NCBI GenBank assembly: GCA_008360955.1
Contig: LUCM01005979.1
Coordinates: 173,216-237,215 of the forward strand
Source: Fasciolopsis buskii
Taxonomy: Eukaryota > Platyhelminthes > Trematoda > Plagiorchiida > Fasciolidae
DNA length: 64,000 nucleotides
Reading direction: 5' to 3'
This document shows, in pieces, positions 11,285 through 23,335 of this stretch (position 1 is its first letter; each line of letters begins with the position of its first letter). Under the pieces are notes generated by a model. That model saw nothing but the letters and a program-made list of their open reading frames with translations, ran no database searches and was not told where the DNA came from. A program made the position numbers and the translations under genes.

Positions 11285-14190
11285 AAATGTCATTTTGTAT
11301 TCGTACCGTTCACATTTCGTGACTTTTCGGTTGTTTTTCCATTGTTTTCAAGGGTGACGATTTCCACACAAGCCACACAGCATTTGCACCAATGATTTCG
11401 GTTCTCACCCAAATCCCTTAGCGTCTCCAACCAGCAACAATCCTTATCTCTCGCGAACCAACCAGAAAGGCGGAAAGCAACAACCGACACGAAATCGGAG
11501 TTAACTTCATCATACCTCTACGACAAGTCAGTCTGAACGCCACTTCGCTTCTTCCAGCCTGGCCCAGCATGTGCGAAAAGGGCACGAAAATGTAGACGGT
11601 GGGCAGGCAAAAGCTATATGTGTCTAAACCACCGAGAGCGATGTAGAGCGATTATCTCAGTCAGAGGACGGCTGTCTGCACCCAACACGCAACCACGCAC
11701 CTCGCCGTTGCTTACCCGATGTTCCCACTAGACACTAACAATGCTTCCAAAACATCGGTGATCAAACACAGGAAGTCGCCGAGCATCCCCAACACGGATC
11801 TCGTAGCCGTAAACGGCACTGCAAATTGTGGCATGGTACGCCCTTCTCTTGAGGGAAAGTCGGATGTCATGATGGCAACACAAGTATCGCAGTTTCGCGA
11901 AAGCTGCCCTGGCTTTCGTAATTCGTGATGGAACCTCCTCCCCAACAAATCTATCAAATGTTATCAGGCTCCCGGGGTAATTGGAGTTATTGCCCACTTC
12001 TAACTGTCAACCACAAAGAGTGCAAAGCACAAACGGTATCCAAATACCTCAATCGCCAAGCAGACCAACGTGCATTGAATTGCCTGTGCATTGTCACTCA
12101 GCGAGGCGATATCATTGGCATACTCTAGGTCAAATATTCAACTTCCTGGGATGAGTTCAACTGCATCGTCTAAAAGACCAGATAAAGCGTTCTGTAGAAC
12201 ACCCAATATGATAAAGTCAGAGATGAGGATATAGGACACCCCTGCTGTACATCGCTAGAGACCACCAAGGATAACGGAAGCTGGTCATAAGCCCAAACCT
12301 GTCTGAAGTATGACGGTACAACTCCTTCAGAACCGACACAATTCTCGGATACTCCATTTCTCAACAAACAGTGCCATATCGCAGATCTATTAACGAGATC
12401 AAAGGCTGCGCGAATGTCCGAGAACACAATGATCATTGGCTTTCGGAATGCAAAACGGTCCTCCAACACCTGTCGGAAAATGGAGATTTGATCTATGCAT
12501 TTAGGACCAGCGTCAAATCCGGCCTGCTTCTCACGCGTGTTGTATAACCTCTGAAGAATGACGGGTGAAAACAACTAGTTGAAATAGGCTAATACCTTTG
12601 TAGTTAGCGCAGTCACTTCCCTATCGTCGATGGGTCCGTCTCCACAAAAAGGATACATCTTAGGTTAACACTGATTCGAGAAAAAACCTGAAGTTCTTCG
12701 GTCAGTTCCGTTCTGCCTTTAAACAGACCTTGGGAAATTTCATCGGAAGTTGGTGCTTTATGACATCAAAAGAGCGGATTTCCGTCAGTGCTCCGCCTAG
12801 CATGGAAGACGGCGCTACGGATTGCTTTTTTATCTAGTGAAACAGTTTTTCGATTTCCTTATGATAACATCATGTTACATCTCCGAGGCTTGCTGAGACC
12901 ACCAGATCTCGCGAGCCTTACTCAAGCTTGGATTGAGTTCACACCTCGTCATGAGCCCTACTTCAGTATACTCACTACCAGGCGGGATGGAAAGGCGTGA
13001 GTTAAGAGGCAAAAGAGACTGAGCAATAATTAAAGGTATCACAATTCAAAGGAGCAAGCCGCAAATCATGAAGCAGGCAGAATGCAAGGCATGCAAACAA
13101 TGCTCAATGATGCTTTCAGGTGCGGCCACTCCAAGCTTTCCAGCAAGTACGCTTTCAAGGATTGAAAGGTGGATCGGATCAGATAGTTTGTTGCAATCTA
13201 ACTGATGCCACATCGTGCAATTTCGGCACACACCAAAGAATATGGACAGCTTGATGCATACTAAGGTGTGGTCCGAATAGAGCAGAGTGCTCCGGGACCT
13301 CCGGCAGTCTTGCCGGAAAACTCACTATTTCCACCTCATAGTGATTTTGACAATTGCGGCCCACCGCTGATTCGAAGACGGTGGACAACAAGTGGCTTAC
13401 CGGCCACGTCAACTTCAGAAACTCGTACTGACAAGAAACAATTAACGGTTTGACCGCAAATCCAACAACCATCCGCCGTTTTCAGAACATCAGGAATCAA
13501 GACCAAAAAGGCCTTCCAAGTGCGTCCCATTCAAGGACATCCGACCTACTCGAGCATTCATGTCTCCAGCCAAAATCACCGTGTCATCCAGTCTTGCTGT
13601 GCGTAAGAGATCATACAGCTTTCAATAGAAGGTGTCCTTCACTGTATCTGGGCTGCAATCTGTTGGCGTGTGCACTGAGACGACAAGCAAGTTGCGCCTG
13701 TCAGAGCGACGACTGTTTACTTTTCACGGACCTCTAGGTCTCGCTGCACATAGCCGACTGTCGATTGGGATCCACTCAAGTAGTGCAGCCTCAGTCCTTT
13801 CGCTGAGAACCACACCAACGTCAGCGAAATCACAAACCGCAGCCCCACGGTCCTCAGAAAGATGCAAATGAGACTTCACGGAAAGACTAGATGGAGAATG
13901 CCAGCCGGATAGCATGGCAGAGAGATTTTTAAGTGCGAGTCTTTTGGTTACAGCGTATCTTTGACTAGGGTCTCCAGTGCACAAGCTAAACACCGGTTGT
14001 CCTAAACTCATCAGTGTTCGCAAGTTGAATGTGGTCAATCTGAAGGGGAATCGAGGATAAGGAAATGTATCACCCGACCGAAGCGGGATCGGTAAGACAT
14101 GCATGCTATCCGAGGGAAAACGAGAGAGAGAGAGAAAAGGAACAGGACTTATACCAGTGATACTACCACTTGGATGGTCCACTGCAGTTC
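11285..14190 (-). mobile_element. Degraded LINE (family B), endonuclease through reverse transcriptase
   Basis: Minus-strand remnant of a second LINE family. The endonuclease start is at about 14080-13724 (FNLRTLMSLGQPVF, then VVLSERTEAALLEWIPIDSR), decayed endonuclease/linker at 13720-12840, reverse transcriptase at 12574-12170 (QRLYNTREKQAGF, RAAFDLVNRSAIWHCLLRNG, DVQQGCPISSS), the catalytic box as LEYANDIASL near 12130-12090, and C-terminal pieces (DARRLPVFDHRC at about 11790, WLETLRDLGENRNHW at about 11410). Many stops and frameshifts are present. The catalytic Asp-Asp pair reads Asn-Asp. The interval 12838-13911 recurs at 38390-39463. Confidence 0.8.
12838..13911 (-). repeat. 1,074-bp LINE-B segment, near-identical to 38390-39463
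   Basis: The two segments start at TGAAACAG and stop at the same LINE position with no length difference (constant offset 25,552). I noticed only about ten substitutions by eye, for example at 13323/38875 and in the last 100 bases. The copies agree even in stop codons and frameshifts, so the dead sequence was duplicated rather than two active elements inserting. Confidence 0.85.
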
Positions 14191-17100
14191 CCGAAGAATT
14201 TAGGAAAATAGGGTGGGAAGAGTAATAACACTAACTAGTGGGGGGACAAACATTTTTGTACGGTAAAAAAGCTCTTTTGTAACTGGAAGAAGAGCTAGAA
14301 ACGTTTGTGCGAAGATCAGCCATATTCATGGTTGTTGGCATTGTGGGCTGTTGCGTTACTCAGTCGCCCAGTCCAGAGAAGGCTTTTTTATTCGAGGGTG
14401 CATCTCTAGGTTTCGCGCAGCCAGGCGCATTCTGCAAGGCGGTAGAATTATTCCAGACAATCCAGTGGTCATTTGATCGGTTCATACGCCTCTTTTGGAA
14501 ATCCTCGTCAGGTCAGTGGCACACCACAAGAGGCAATGACCACGCTTGGTTGGCGGGCCACACTCGCCACGTCGCAGTGCCACCAGCGGGATCTTGTGGC
14601 ATTTTTAGGCAGAATGATTGTCAGGCAGAAACTCGCCGCATCCTCGACACTGCCACTGCTTTTCCGCGGCCGCCTATTCGGTGGGCTTGATCCTACCGCA
14701 TTCACGGTTAGCCACGTGGATTATGGCTGTTTCCTTATCCTCAAACCAGGGACGGGCCCAATACCATGCACCTCTGCCCTAAGATATGATATTATCAGAT
14801 AAATGTCAATTCTACCCCAGGCCGTTCATACCGAACTAAGGCTCGTGGCTGCAATATCGTAGGCAAGAATTACCGAAGCTAAGCTAACTTGCGCTTGTTC
14901 CCTTTTAACTGAGTGCACACTAGGTTGCTACTTATCCTGGATAGATCCAGCAGTTTGCTCCTACCACGTCCCATACGTAGTATAGCATGCTCAAAACCGG
15001 ATGTTCAATTTACGAACTAAGCAATATGTCAATTAGCTGGTGACTTTCTCACACGCTGTCGGATAGGACAGTTCATCTGTTGCCTTTGCCTCTTAAACGA
15101 CTGGGAAATGGGTATTTCGTGTTTAATAATCGTTAGTTGCTGCTAAATGGCCTGAATCTATTAAACAAAAACTGTTTTGTTGAAAGATGTCCATAGACTG
15201 CCCAACACTTTTCATAATCTGCTAAATGCCGCTTCCAGATATACTGTGCTAGCATTAGTAGTTCTAAAGCCTACTCCTTTGGAATTTAACTGTGATTTTT
15301 GCTCAGTGCTTCGTTTCTCTCTATCTCCGTTTTTTTCAGGTGTCAAAGAAATACGGTCGGACGACCAGGAACCCATTGTTGAGTACCACGAAGAGACGGC
15401 CAAAACAACGTCCATCCCTGGAACTGTTAACATTGCTTATTACAGTTGAACAACCCTTTTCTTTCCAATTTATTTTGTCCTATGGCGTTTATCTTTTTTT
15501 GGAGACTGTGAGCCCTGTCGGTGAGTCGGCAATTGACGGTTTAGTCTCATGTATGTACCGCACAATTACCTGTGGCTAGCACTTGTTTAACGAGTACTTA
15601 TCTCCAGTCCAACTCGGACTCGTTTCCGATCGTTGACTGGTCTACGTAAGCTCCTTATTCTAGTCTGTTCGTTACAATATCTAGACACAGGACAATTTAT
15701 TCTTGAGCAACTACAAATCGTGTACCAGTCCTGACCAAACTTGCAAGATACCTTAACAACGCTTTGTTGATGACCAGTAGGCACATTTTCCTTTTGACTA
15801 AGCACAAGTACTTTTCGTTCCTTTAGACAACATTTTATTTTGTAGGTTTATTTATTTTTAAGTTTGCCAAAGAACTAGGATTGTACTGAAATCCCATCTT
15901 TTGGGAAAAAGGGAGCCACTGAGTTGAAACAATAGCTCGGCAAACAAAGACTATTTAGCGTATCCCGATAACCGACACGATGTTTCGAAAACACCACCCT
16001 GCCCATGTACAAAGAATCCAGTCCCGTGAAGGAAGCTTGGCCTATGTTGGGTAGCGTTGCTACCATGAATTTGATGGAATCGCAAACTAATAAGACCTTA
16101 TTTTTTCGTCCCACTTACCCTAATCTGATCATGTGTCTGTCTATCCGATTTTTCAGACTATGGAGACATTCCTCCGAGTCGCAAGTCAGAAATCAAGCCT
16201 GCAAATAATGTGACCTAGTGAGAGTCTCAAAGACGGTTCATACTATGCCAACAGAAAACCTGACTTCCGGACAAAATTCTGCTCGCGGATCGATCATCTG
16301 AAATCCGATCACGTGAGTTGCGACTTTCCCACTTGTGGAATTTCCGTTCACGTGCTGTCTATGTCCGATTCACTGTAATGTTTACGGACTAATTTTGCAG
16401 ATAGTTAGGCATGTCGATTTCGGATTTGCGTGAGATCATATTCACTCTTGTCGTTTGGTTGCTTCACTGGAGCATTCCACGTCAGCTGGATCAGAGGAAT
16501 GACCGAATTGGGGAGTAATTTAACCCAGTTCCAAAGTTGACGTGAGTAGCTCCAAGCAGATTCGTCTATCTCTCTACTCCGTCTGCGTGGTACTTCTCGT
16601 AACGTACAGGTTGACTCACACAACAGCAAAATCTCTCGTCCCTAGACGTGACCGTTCGAAGTTAAGTGTTTACGAAGAGGGGAAATCAATAACTGCAAAC
16701 GAGTTAATTTTGTGGAACTTGTTGATCAAACTATAACGTGATTAGCACAGGACTAGTGCATAGTGTAACAGCCAAGCAACTGTGTGACCAATTCCGATAG
16801 ATGGACTCTGGTGTGAAATAAAGTGTGTATAGTTTAGAGCAATGCGACAAACAGATACACATGAAAACGAAAAAGATACCCAGTAAACAAGGCAATGACA
16901 ACATTTGTTTTGCAGTGTTTCGTACGAGGAATCAAAGGAGGACGGCTCATGATTTCGGGTTAAAAATAAAATCTTTTAGAATTGGTTGTTGCTCAGAAAA
17001 TCTTTGTCGGTCAAGTGCCCCTGAACGGATGCATCTCTCAGGAGATAGTTACCCCATAGTGAATATCACACTTTAAACTTGCCACATTTTTTTAAGTTCG

Positions 17101-17389
17101 TACACAGAAACCAGTTATTTTTACGGTCCACAACCGACCATGATTTAGCTCAAAGAAACCTTTTACTCTTTATTAGCGGAGGTTTGTGTTCCAGCTCGTC
17201 AACATACGAGCTAACGACAGTCAAAATCCCGCCGAGATAGAAGACTTTTCACAGTTAGATCAATTGTATAAGTATCAAAAATCTACCAATCAAAATTTCC
17301 ATAAGTCACACTATCTGTGATTCATTTTGATCACTTGAACGGAATGTGATATCGTACGGTCCATACCATACACATTCTTTGCTTCTTTT
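14191..17389. other. No recognised gene; possible retroelement debris at 14.3-14.8 kb
   Basis: GC-richer sequence at 14307-14800 lies just 5' of the family-B endonuclease and may belong to that element or another retroelement, but no motif was identified. A segment at 15342-15521 has acceptor- and donor-like ends but two competing frames and no recognisable protein. Confidence 0.4.
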
Positions 17390-17555
17390 ACTTCCTTTTA
17401 TTAGTAACACAACAATGTGTATCATTTTTCAGGAAGGAGGCCGCGGTCAGCAGAGGACTGCCAAGTGGGGAAGTTGACCGGCGGTGGAAGGATTCGAACC
17501 CGCGACCTTCGCGTCCAAATGCCTCTACCTTATCCGCCTGGCCACTGCCGGCTCA
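17390..17555 (-). repeat. tRNA-derived SINE, copy 2
   Basis: Read on the minus strand: GCCGGCAGTGGCCAGGCGGA (A-box), GCGGGTTCGAATCCTTCCAC (intact B box), CCGGTCAACTTCCCCACTTG, CTCCTTCCTGAAAAATGATA, then AATAAAAGGAAGTAAAAG. The head looks like a tRNA and supplies an internal RNA polymerase III promoter. The open frame at 17484 is a by-product of this element. Confidence 0.7.
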
Positions 17556-19440
17556 CATGAGACAGTCAGAGAAACGGCTGACAAGAATAGGGCTTCTCAT
17601 AAGGCTCCGATCATTTACCTTGGGATTCAGATCACAAACATTTTATCAGCCAAGTCATCGGAAGCACACGAAAATCAACAAACTGAGTTATCAACAAAAC
17701 GGACTGTAAAAATCTCTCGGGATGGGATTTTCAAGGCCGGTGAAAGATGCGCAAATGCACATCCCACTTAGCATTTATTGATTTTATTTCACGACATGAA
17801 TCAATTGGTACCATGTGTGACCTAGTGAAACCTTACAAGGTCCAATCCCAATTCGGATTTCCACTTCGTGTTTGTCAATATTCAGGGCCCTCGGGTTCGG
17901 TCCAAAAATAAATCGACAGGCCTGTCATGGGCTTGTATGCAGGCCCCAGTGGATAAAAACAAACGAGCTTCGTTAGTTTGCGACTTCTATACGTGTGCCT
18001 CACACTGGGTTGTTCGTACGTTCAGATAAAGAGAAAAATGCAATAAGTATATGGTGTGTTGAAAGAAAAACTGCTCATAAGACTTTCCATACCGAAACTA
18101 CTGCATAAATTTTCTTCCACTGGCGGATGATATTAACGTAGTTTACCGACTTGGTAAACTTGACTCCAATCCATTTAGTTTCGAGACCTTTTGATATTCG
18201 TATCGTTGGAATCAAACCGATGGGCCACATCCACGTGCCAAATTATTGGTCGAAGTTATCGATTTTAAGGATATGATTCGCTCGGTTTGTACGTTTGCGC
18301 ATGCGAATATAAAGTCAACGACAGACACGTACAACTTATCGGAAGTAAGCATCCATGTTTTGCGAGAATTAAATATTTTTTTCAAGTCCCTTAGCTTACA
18401 AAAATGAAAGCAATTAGGGAGCCCTGATGAGAAGTGGACGAAAAAATTGTACCACCTGAAAAGAAAAAGCGAAAGCTGCACCATGTGACCCGTAACACGC
18501 CCTTGGCCTTCGAAAGAGTGATACCGTTTGGTGGGAACCGCCCATAACATGCGCTTTGAATGAGACGAACGGTAAGTTTGAAGAACGTTTCTTTTTTCCA
18601 AAATACCGTACAATGAAAGCCAATTTGCATTCCAATTTTAGAAGTTTGTAGGAATTTGTTTATTGTCGATCAAAGCCTGATCTATGGGATTGCCTCCAGA
18701 GGTTTGAACATACTAGTCCTCTAATTTTAAAAATTTTTATGTTGTATATGCCCACGATTGGGTAAAAAGAACAGTTAGAGTTAAATGTTTGTTGTTACCA
18801 TTCAGCAGTTCGTTAGCATCATGGTGTGATTTCAAGATGACATTTTTATATTCCGACATCATAGATTGCTAAATTGTGGGCTGAATTGCAAACGGAAGCA
18901 CAAGAAAACGGGAATATTGATTAAACTATATTAATACCCGAGTGAAACGGATAAAGGTACAAATTTTGAGGTACAGGCAGGTACAGTGTGTGAGTTGACT
19001 TTGGGATGAGACGAGAAGCAACTCGTGAACAAACGGAGTCGGCAAGCTCGAGAAAATGTTTGGCGAAAGCCGATTGGCCAACGCCAGTTGAGGCACACAA
19101 TGTGGGAATCGATACCATATGGCAAGATACTCAGTTTTATGAATCGAAATATTTTGCCTCCATGCATTCGAAGTAATTTCAAAGCCGCAGAAGCCGGACC
19201 TCGCCGAGAGGGGTTTACTAATTGTCTACGGTATTATCAGAACAGGGCAATGGTTTCGACAGCTAAGAACTTTTCTCTTACGATACTCAAGCAACAGGAC
19301 AAGAGAAATGATAATGTTACACGCTCGTGTTGGGGACAATGTAGGAGCCACTGAGTAAACAATTTTTGACCGAACCGTTGTTTATTGAATCATGATTCGG
19401 TCACGTCACGGTCAAAACATCAGCCGCAACAACATCAATA

Positions 19441-19616
19441 GTAATAACAAGAACAACAACAACAACAACAACAACAGTAATTGACAGAACTAACAACAAG
19501 AACAACAGCAATAGTAATAAACAAGCACAACAACAACAACAGTAATAACAAAAGCAACAGTAATAATAACAACAATAACACAACAACAGCAACAAGAACA
19601 ACAACAATAATAATAA
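19441..19616. repeat. Imperfect (AAC)n/(AAT)n trinucleotide microsatellite
   Basis: About 175 bp made of AAC, AAT, AGC and AAG triplets, with one uninterrupted run of ACA units near 19455-19475. It creates artificial poly-Asn/Thr and poly-Leu/Val/Cys frames in all readings. Confidence 0.95.
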
Positions 19617-20646
19617 CAGAGCGACGAACTGAATTCATTGCTCTATCAAATTGTAACTCGGCCCACAGCCGCCACATCTGTCCCCAAGTGACCGAAACTT
19701 TTGTCTGCACATGTTGAGCAGGGTTAGGGGCCGATGCTAGAAAATTTAAGACCTTTTGTTTTCGTACGATGATTCATCTCACAGTGAAACAAGGTCATGT
19801 CCCGGAAACGGGAGCGAGTGATAAACCCTTTCTGGCATCCGGTGAACGATGCACGGACCAAGGTGATAATCAGCCATTCGCCTTAAATCGGAGGCAATGT
19901 GAAAATAATCTGATTTTCAGAAAGCTTTCAGATTTGATCTGGAATGCTGCTCGAAATGATGACCAGAGAAGGGACAATGAACCCAACATAACGAAGGCGG
20001 TCAGTCAGCAATCCTTGATGCGTCCGGACCTACACAAATGATTTAATTGTGACAAATAAAGGACTGACCCCAAACCATTTTATTCTCATCGCTTGATTAG
20101 GCCAGATGCGCTGGAATTGGAATGAAAACAACAGACTAGAGCGGTCAAAGCTAGCGACAAAGATATTTCCCATTTTAGAACTGTATAACCTTCAGGAATG
20201 AAGCGACCGATTGAAACAGGGCTTCAAAGTAAGCGCACATGTATGTACGAGGTGATTTCCAACGACTAATGCGTGACGCGGTCCTCATAAACTGGACTGT
20301 AAGAATGACCACACTTTGCAGTAGTTAATACCTTGAAGGATGACACTTTCGATCACTCAATGAAAACCGAATAAATTATAGTCAACAGTATCGTGAATTT
20401 CCAAACAGTGCCGTAAAACTTTTCATTTGTATATCACAAAACGGTACGAGGACTCTACACCTCTTCCTGTCTTTCTCACAATGCATACATCCATACGGTC
20501 AACCATTTCGGCTGAATCTAACCGATGAATACGTAGCTATTTAGTTCGCTCTCCCTCATCCAGCTGAAACAAACTATTGAAAATTGACACTAAACAGTTT
20601 TAGTTCGCACGGTTACCTTTTCGCGATTGAAAAATTATTCATTTAG

Positions 20647-20859
20647 ACGGGCCTGCTGGAATCTAGGGTAAAGTCATGTCACGACGGAATGTTCGAATCT
20701 GAAAAACTGGCACAAAAAATGCGACCTACACCGCTCGAACTCTTGATCAGCTGGTTGGACATCCCGACCGGTGTGTACATTCGCCACCAGATTGACAGTG
20801 ACGAGCTGGTGCTTGACCAGTCACCGCGTTACGTGATCCGCTATTTCAGATGGAGATAA
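20647..20859 (+). CDS. Unidentified terminal coding exon
   Basis: A GC-richer island in AT-rich sequence, preceded by a good acceptor (TTATTCATTTAG at 20635-20646). It is open in phase 0 for 70 codons and ends in TAA (20857-20859). It reads LLESRVKSCHDGMFESEK, then MRPTPLELLISWLDIPTGVY, IRHQIDSDELVLDQ and SPRYVIRYFRWR. Codon use and residue pattern look genuinely protein coding. AATAAA at 21284-21289 could be its polyadenylation signal. I found no convincing upstream exon and do not recognise the family. A retroposed or orphan exon remains possible. Confidence 0.5.
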   Translation, partial: TGLLESRVKSCHDGMFESEKLAQKMRPTPLELLISWLDIPTGVYIRHQIDSDELVLDQSPRYVIRYFRWR

Positions 20860-22885
20860 AAAAAGTCAGCAGGAAACGGTAACCAAGTGTTATACCAGTG
20901 CGAATTTATTCCAGCCAGCTTCACATGACCAGTTGTAAGATTGGCCGAAATATCACTAAGTTAAAAAGTATTTCAATCCACCAAGGATTTTTTTCGTCAG
21001 GCTGTGGGCTCTGATCTTAGTCTAGTAGCGCTAGGCTACCGTCTAATACGTTCTGGTTACCGATTTACACGCTCTAGCTATCATTTAACAACCTAAAGCT
21101 GATTTTTCCATTTCTGGTTTAAGATTGAATTGTGATTGTGGAGACTACTTGAAAGACGCACACACAACCGAGTAGGTCACATGATTTAGTCGACAGCGTC
21201 GAAGACATGCAATCAAGTTCACGATCCAGACGTCTGGACTGTATGTAAAATTCAACGCTTAACAGTCGATTTGCTGCCCGCAAAATAAACACGTATTTTT
21301 GGACAACGCATCAAAAGCAAGTATATCACGCGCGAGCGCTAGAGCCAACCAGGTGACTTAATAAATCAGCGCGTTCGACGAGGAAGTGTGTCGATTCCAG
21401 TCCCGATCGAGTCTATTAAAATCAGTCCGAGGTTGTTGAACGACAGTCAGAGGCTACTAAATCTTGAAAATGAACTGCCTGTACAGAACGCTGTTTGGTC
21501 ACAGAGAACCATTGCAGAGAACCTGTTGATGGAATCTATTTTAGGTCCAGTTTGTTCTGATTCGGTCGGTCACTACTTGACCCATGCGATCGATTAGCCA
21601 TCGGTTTTCCCGTTCACTTGATCTTCATTCTAAACAGAACCATCTGAAAAAGGGCAATTTCTTCATAAACTGGGAATCACATCAAGTTAATTGCATTCGG
21701 TAAATCCAATACTGCTGTCATCGCGCAATCACAATAGCTTTAATTTTGCTTGAAAACCAGTCTTGAGAAAGGTTATTCGTGTTAGCCAAAACGTCTACAA
21801 ATTGACAACAATTTCGACCACACTGAACAATAAGTGCATTAAATTCAAATTCGCAGAATAAATTCATTGGAAACCATTGCTATTGTGAAGCTTTTTGAGA
21901 TGATAACAGAGCAGAACTGGATGCCAATTGTGATAACGCGGGATCGATTCCGAACCTTGGTATCGAGTTTGGAGTTATGCGTACGTGCTTCGTCGTCCTA
22001 AATCTGCTTCTTATTTTCAAATATAACCGATTCGCCTGCGTAAATTTGAAGTATGCTGTCAGTAAGGGTTGCAAAAGACTTGAGGAAAAGTGACGATAAT
22101 GGTGGAGACTTGCGATACAAATTCAAAGCTTCTGATGTCTAGTACCAAGTCAGATATTCAAAGGTTATCTAGTGAAGAACAATGCAGTGTTCGGAATAAA
22201 TGCCATCAGTCATCGAAACTTTCCGCTATCCGTCTCAGTTTGGTGAGAAGATTCAGAACGATTGCTGCAATGAGTTTCCAAAAATAAAAGAAGATTCGAC
22301 ATTTAACATGTATCGAGAAAGCATTTAAGAATCTAACAAATTTGACATTGGATATTTTGGTCGTCATTTTCTATTGCTTTTTGTATTCGGCTTTAACTGA
22401 AAGTGATAAGAATTCAAAGGAACGTTAACATGAAAGCCGTATTTCCTGTTCGGATGTCAGACTGTCGAGAATCTCGGTGACGAATCGTCAGTCGATGAGA
22501 ACGAAAATGACCCAAAACGTCATCTGCAACGCAACACAAGAACACGTTCAATGGTGTATTCATTACGAGCAAATTTAGCACGATGATGATGTTCTACCCA
22601 CGATCAAAACAGCGTTAGGTATTCATCAGTCATTTGAAAGCAATATAATCACTGTTTGTTGAACTTTGGAATTCTCTCACTTGGAGCATTAATTCTAGGT
22701 GCATTCAACAGGATATTTGGTGCAGGGAGTGTTAGATTAATTCTTTAGTCGAGCAACTTCGAGATAATTTCAACAGTTCGTGTTGCCCTTTGCGAACGCT
22801 TTCAGAAAACAATCGAAAAATTATGCAGTATTCCGTTAATAACTGCAGCGAACAAGCAAAGGGATTAAATTATGTGCAGAAAACA

Positions 22886-23335
22886 GTTGATGTCATCTCC
22901 ATGACAAACACCAATTACTTGTTGGTGGTCGTTGTGTAGGAAAGTTTGTGTTGGTAACCGTATTAACATTACATCAATGAAAGCCAAACTCATCGTGTTC
23001 GTATTGTACAACTAAAGTTTGAAAGATGAAATGGGGTCAAGTGTGTGTTCTGTTATTCTTACATGTTTTGCGGGTGATGATGACCCCGAGTGATGCTCAG
23101 GATAACCGTTCGTTTGGTGTTGTGATATCGATTAGATCATCCAACAGGGAATATGCTCTGATATATGCTGGGAAATTTATTCGATGTATTTTGTCGATGG
23201 GAGTGTCACCGCAACTGGAGATGAAATGATATGCAAGATGTGAAACGGATTGTGATATCCGATTTGCTTGCTGTTTTGTCAGAATATTCTGCCGTGCATT
23301 CGGGAGGATGTGAAGGTTTGCCACTTATGGCCGAA
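22886..23335 (+). repeat. 0.44-kb repeat, copy 2
   Basis: Partner of 6598-7045. It carries the longer version of the small ORF on the plus strand; the minus strand is also open through the same region in both copies (23324-23097 and 7070-6810). The nature of the element is unknown. Confidence 0.85.
23026..23229 (+). CDS. Putative small secreted peptide (67 residues), unrecognised
   Basis: The N-terminus MKWGQVCVLLFLHVLRVM has the form of a signal peptide (Lys, hydrophobic core), with a plausible cleavage after PSDA. The mature part (QDNRSFGVVISIRSSNREY...) has a single Cys and no known domain. It lies inside a two-copy repeat and the other copy has a premature stop. It could be the first exon of a short gene or a chance frame in a transposable element. 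Confidence 0.25.
   Translation: MKWGQVCVLLFLHVLRVMMTPSDAQDNRSFGVVISIRSSNREYALIYAGKFIRCILSMGVSPQLEMK

Noticed and set aside
15342..15521. Exon-like segment (TTTTTTTCAG ... GTGAGT, plus)
   Set aside because: Good splice-like ends, but two frames are open for most of it, the residues are low in information and no linked exons are seen.
19401..19717. Poly-Leu/Val/Cys and poly-Asn ORFs on both strands
   Set aside because: Artefact of the AAC/AAT trinucleotide microsatellite.
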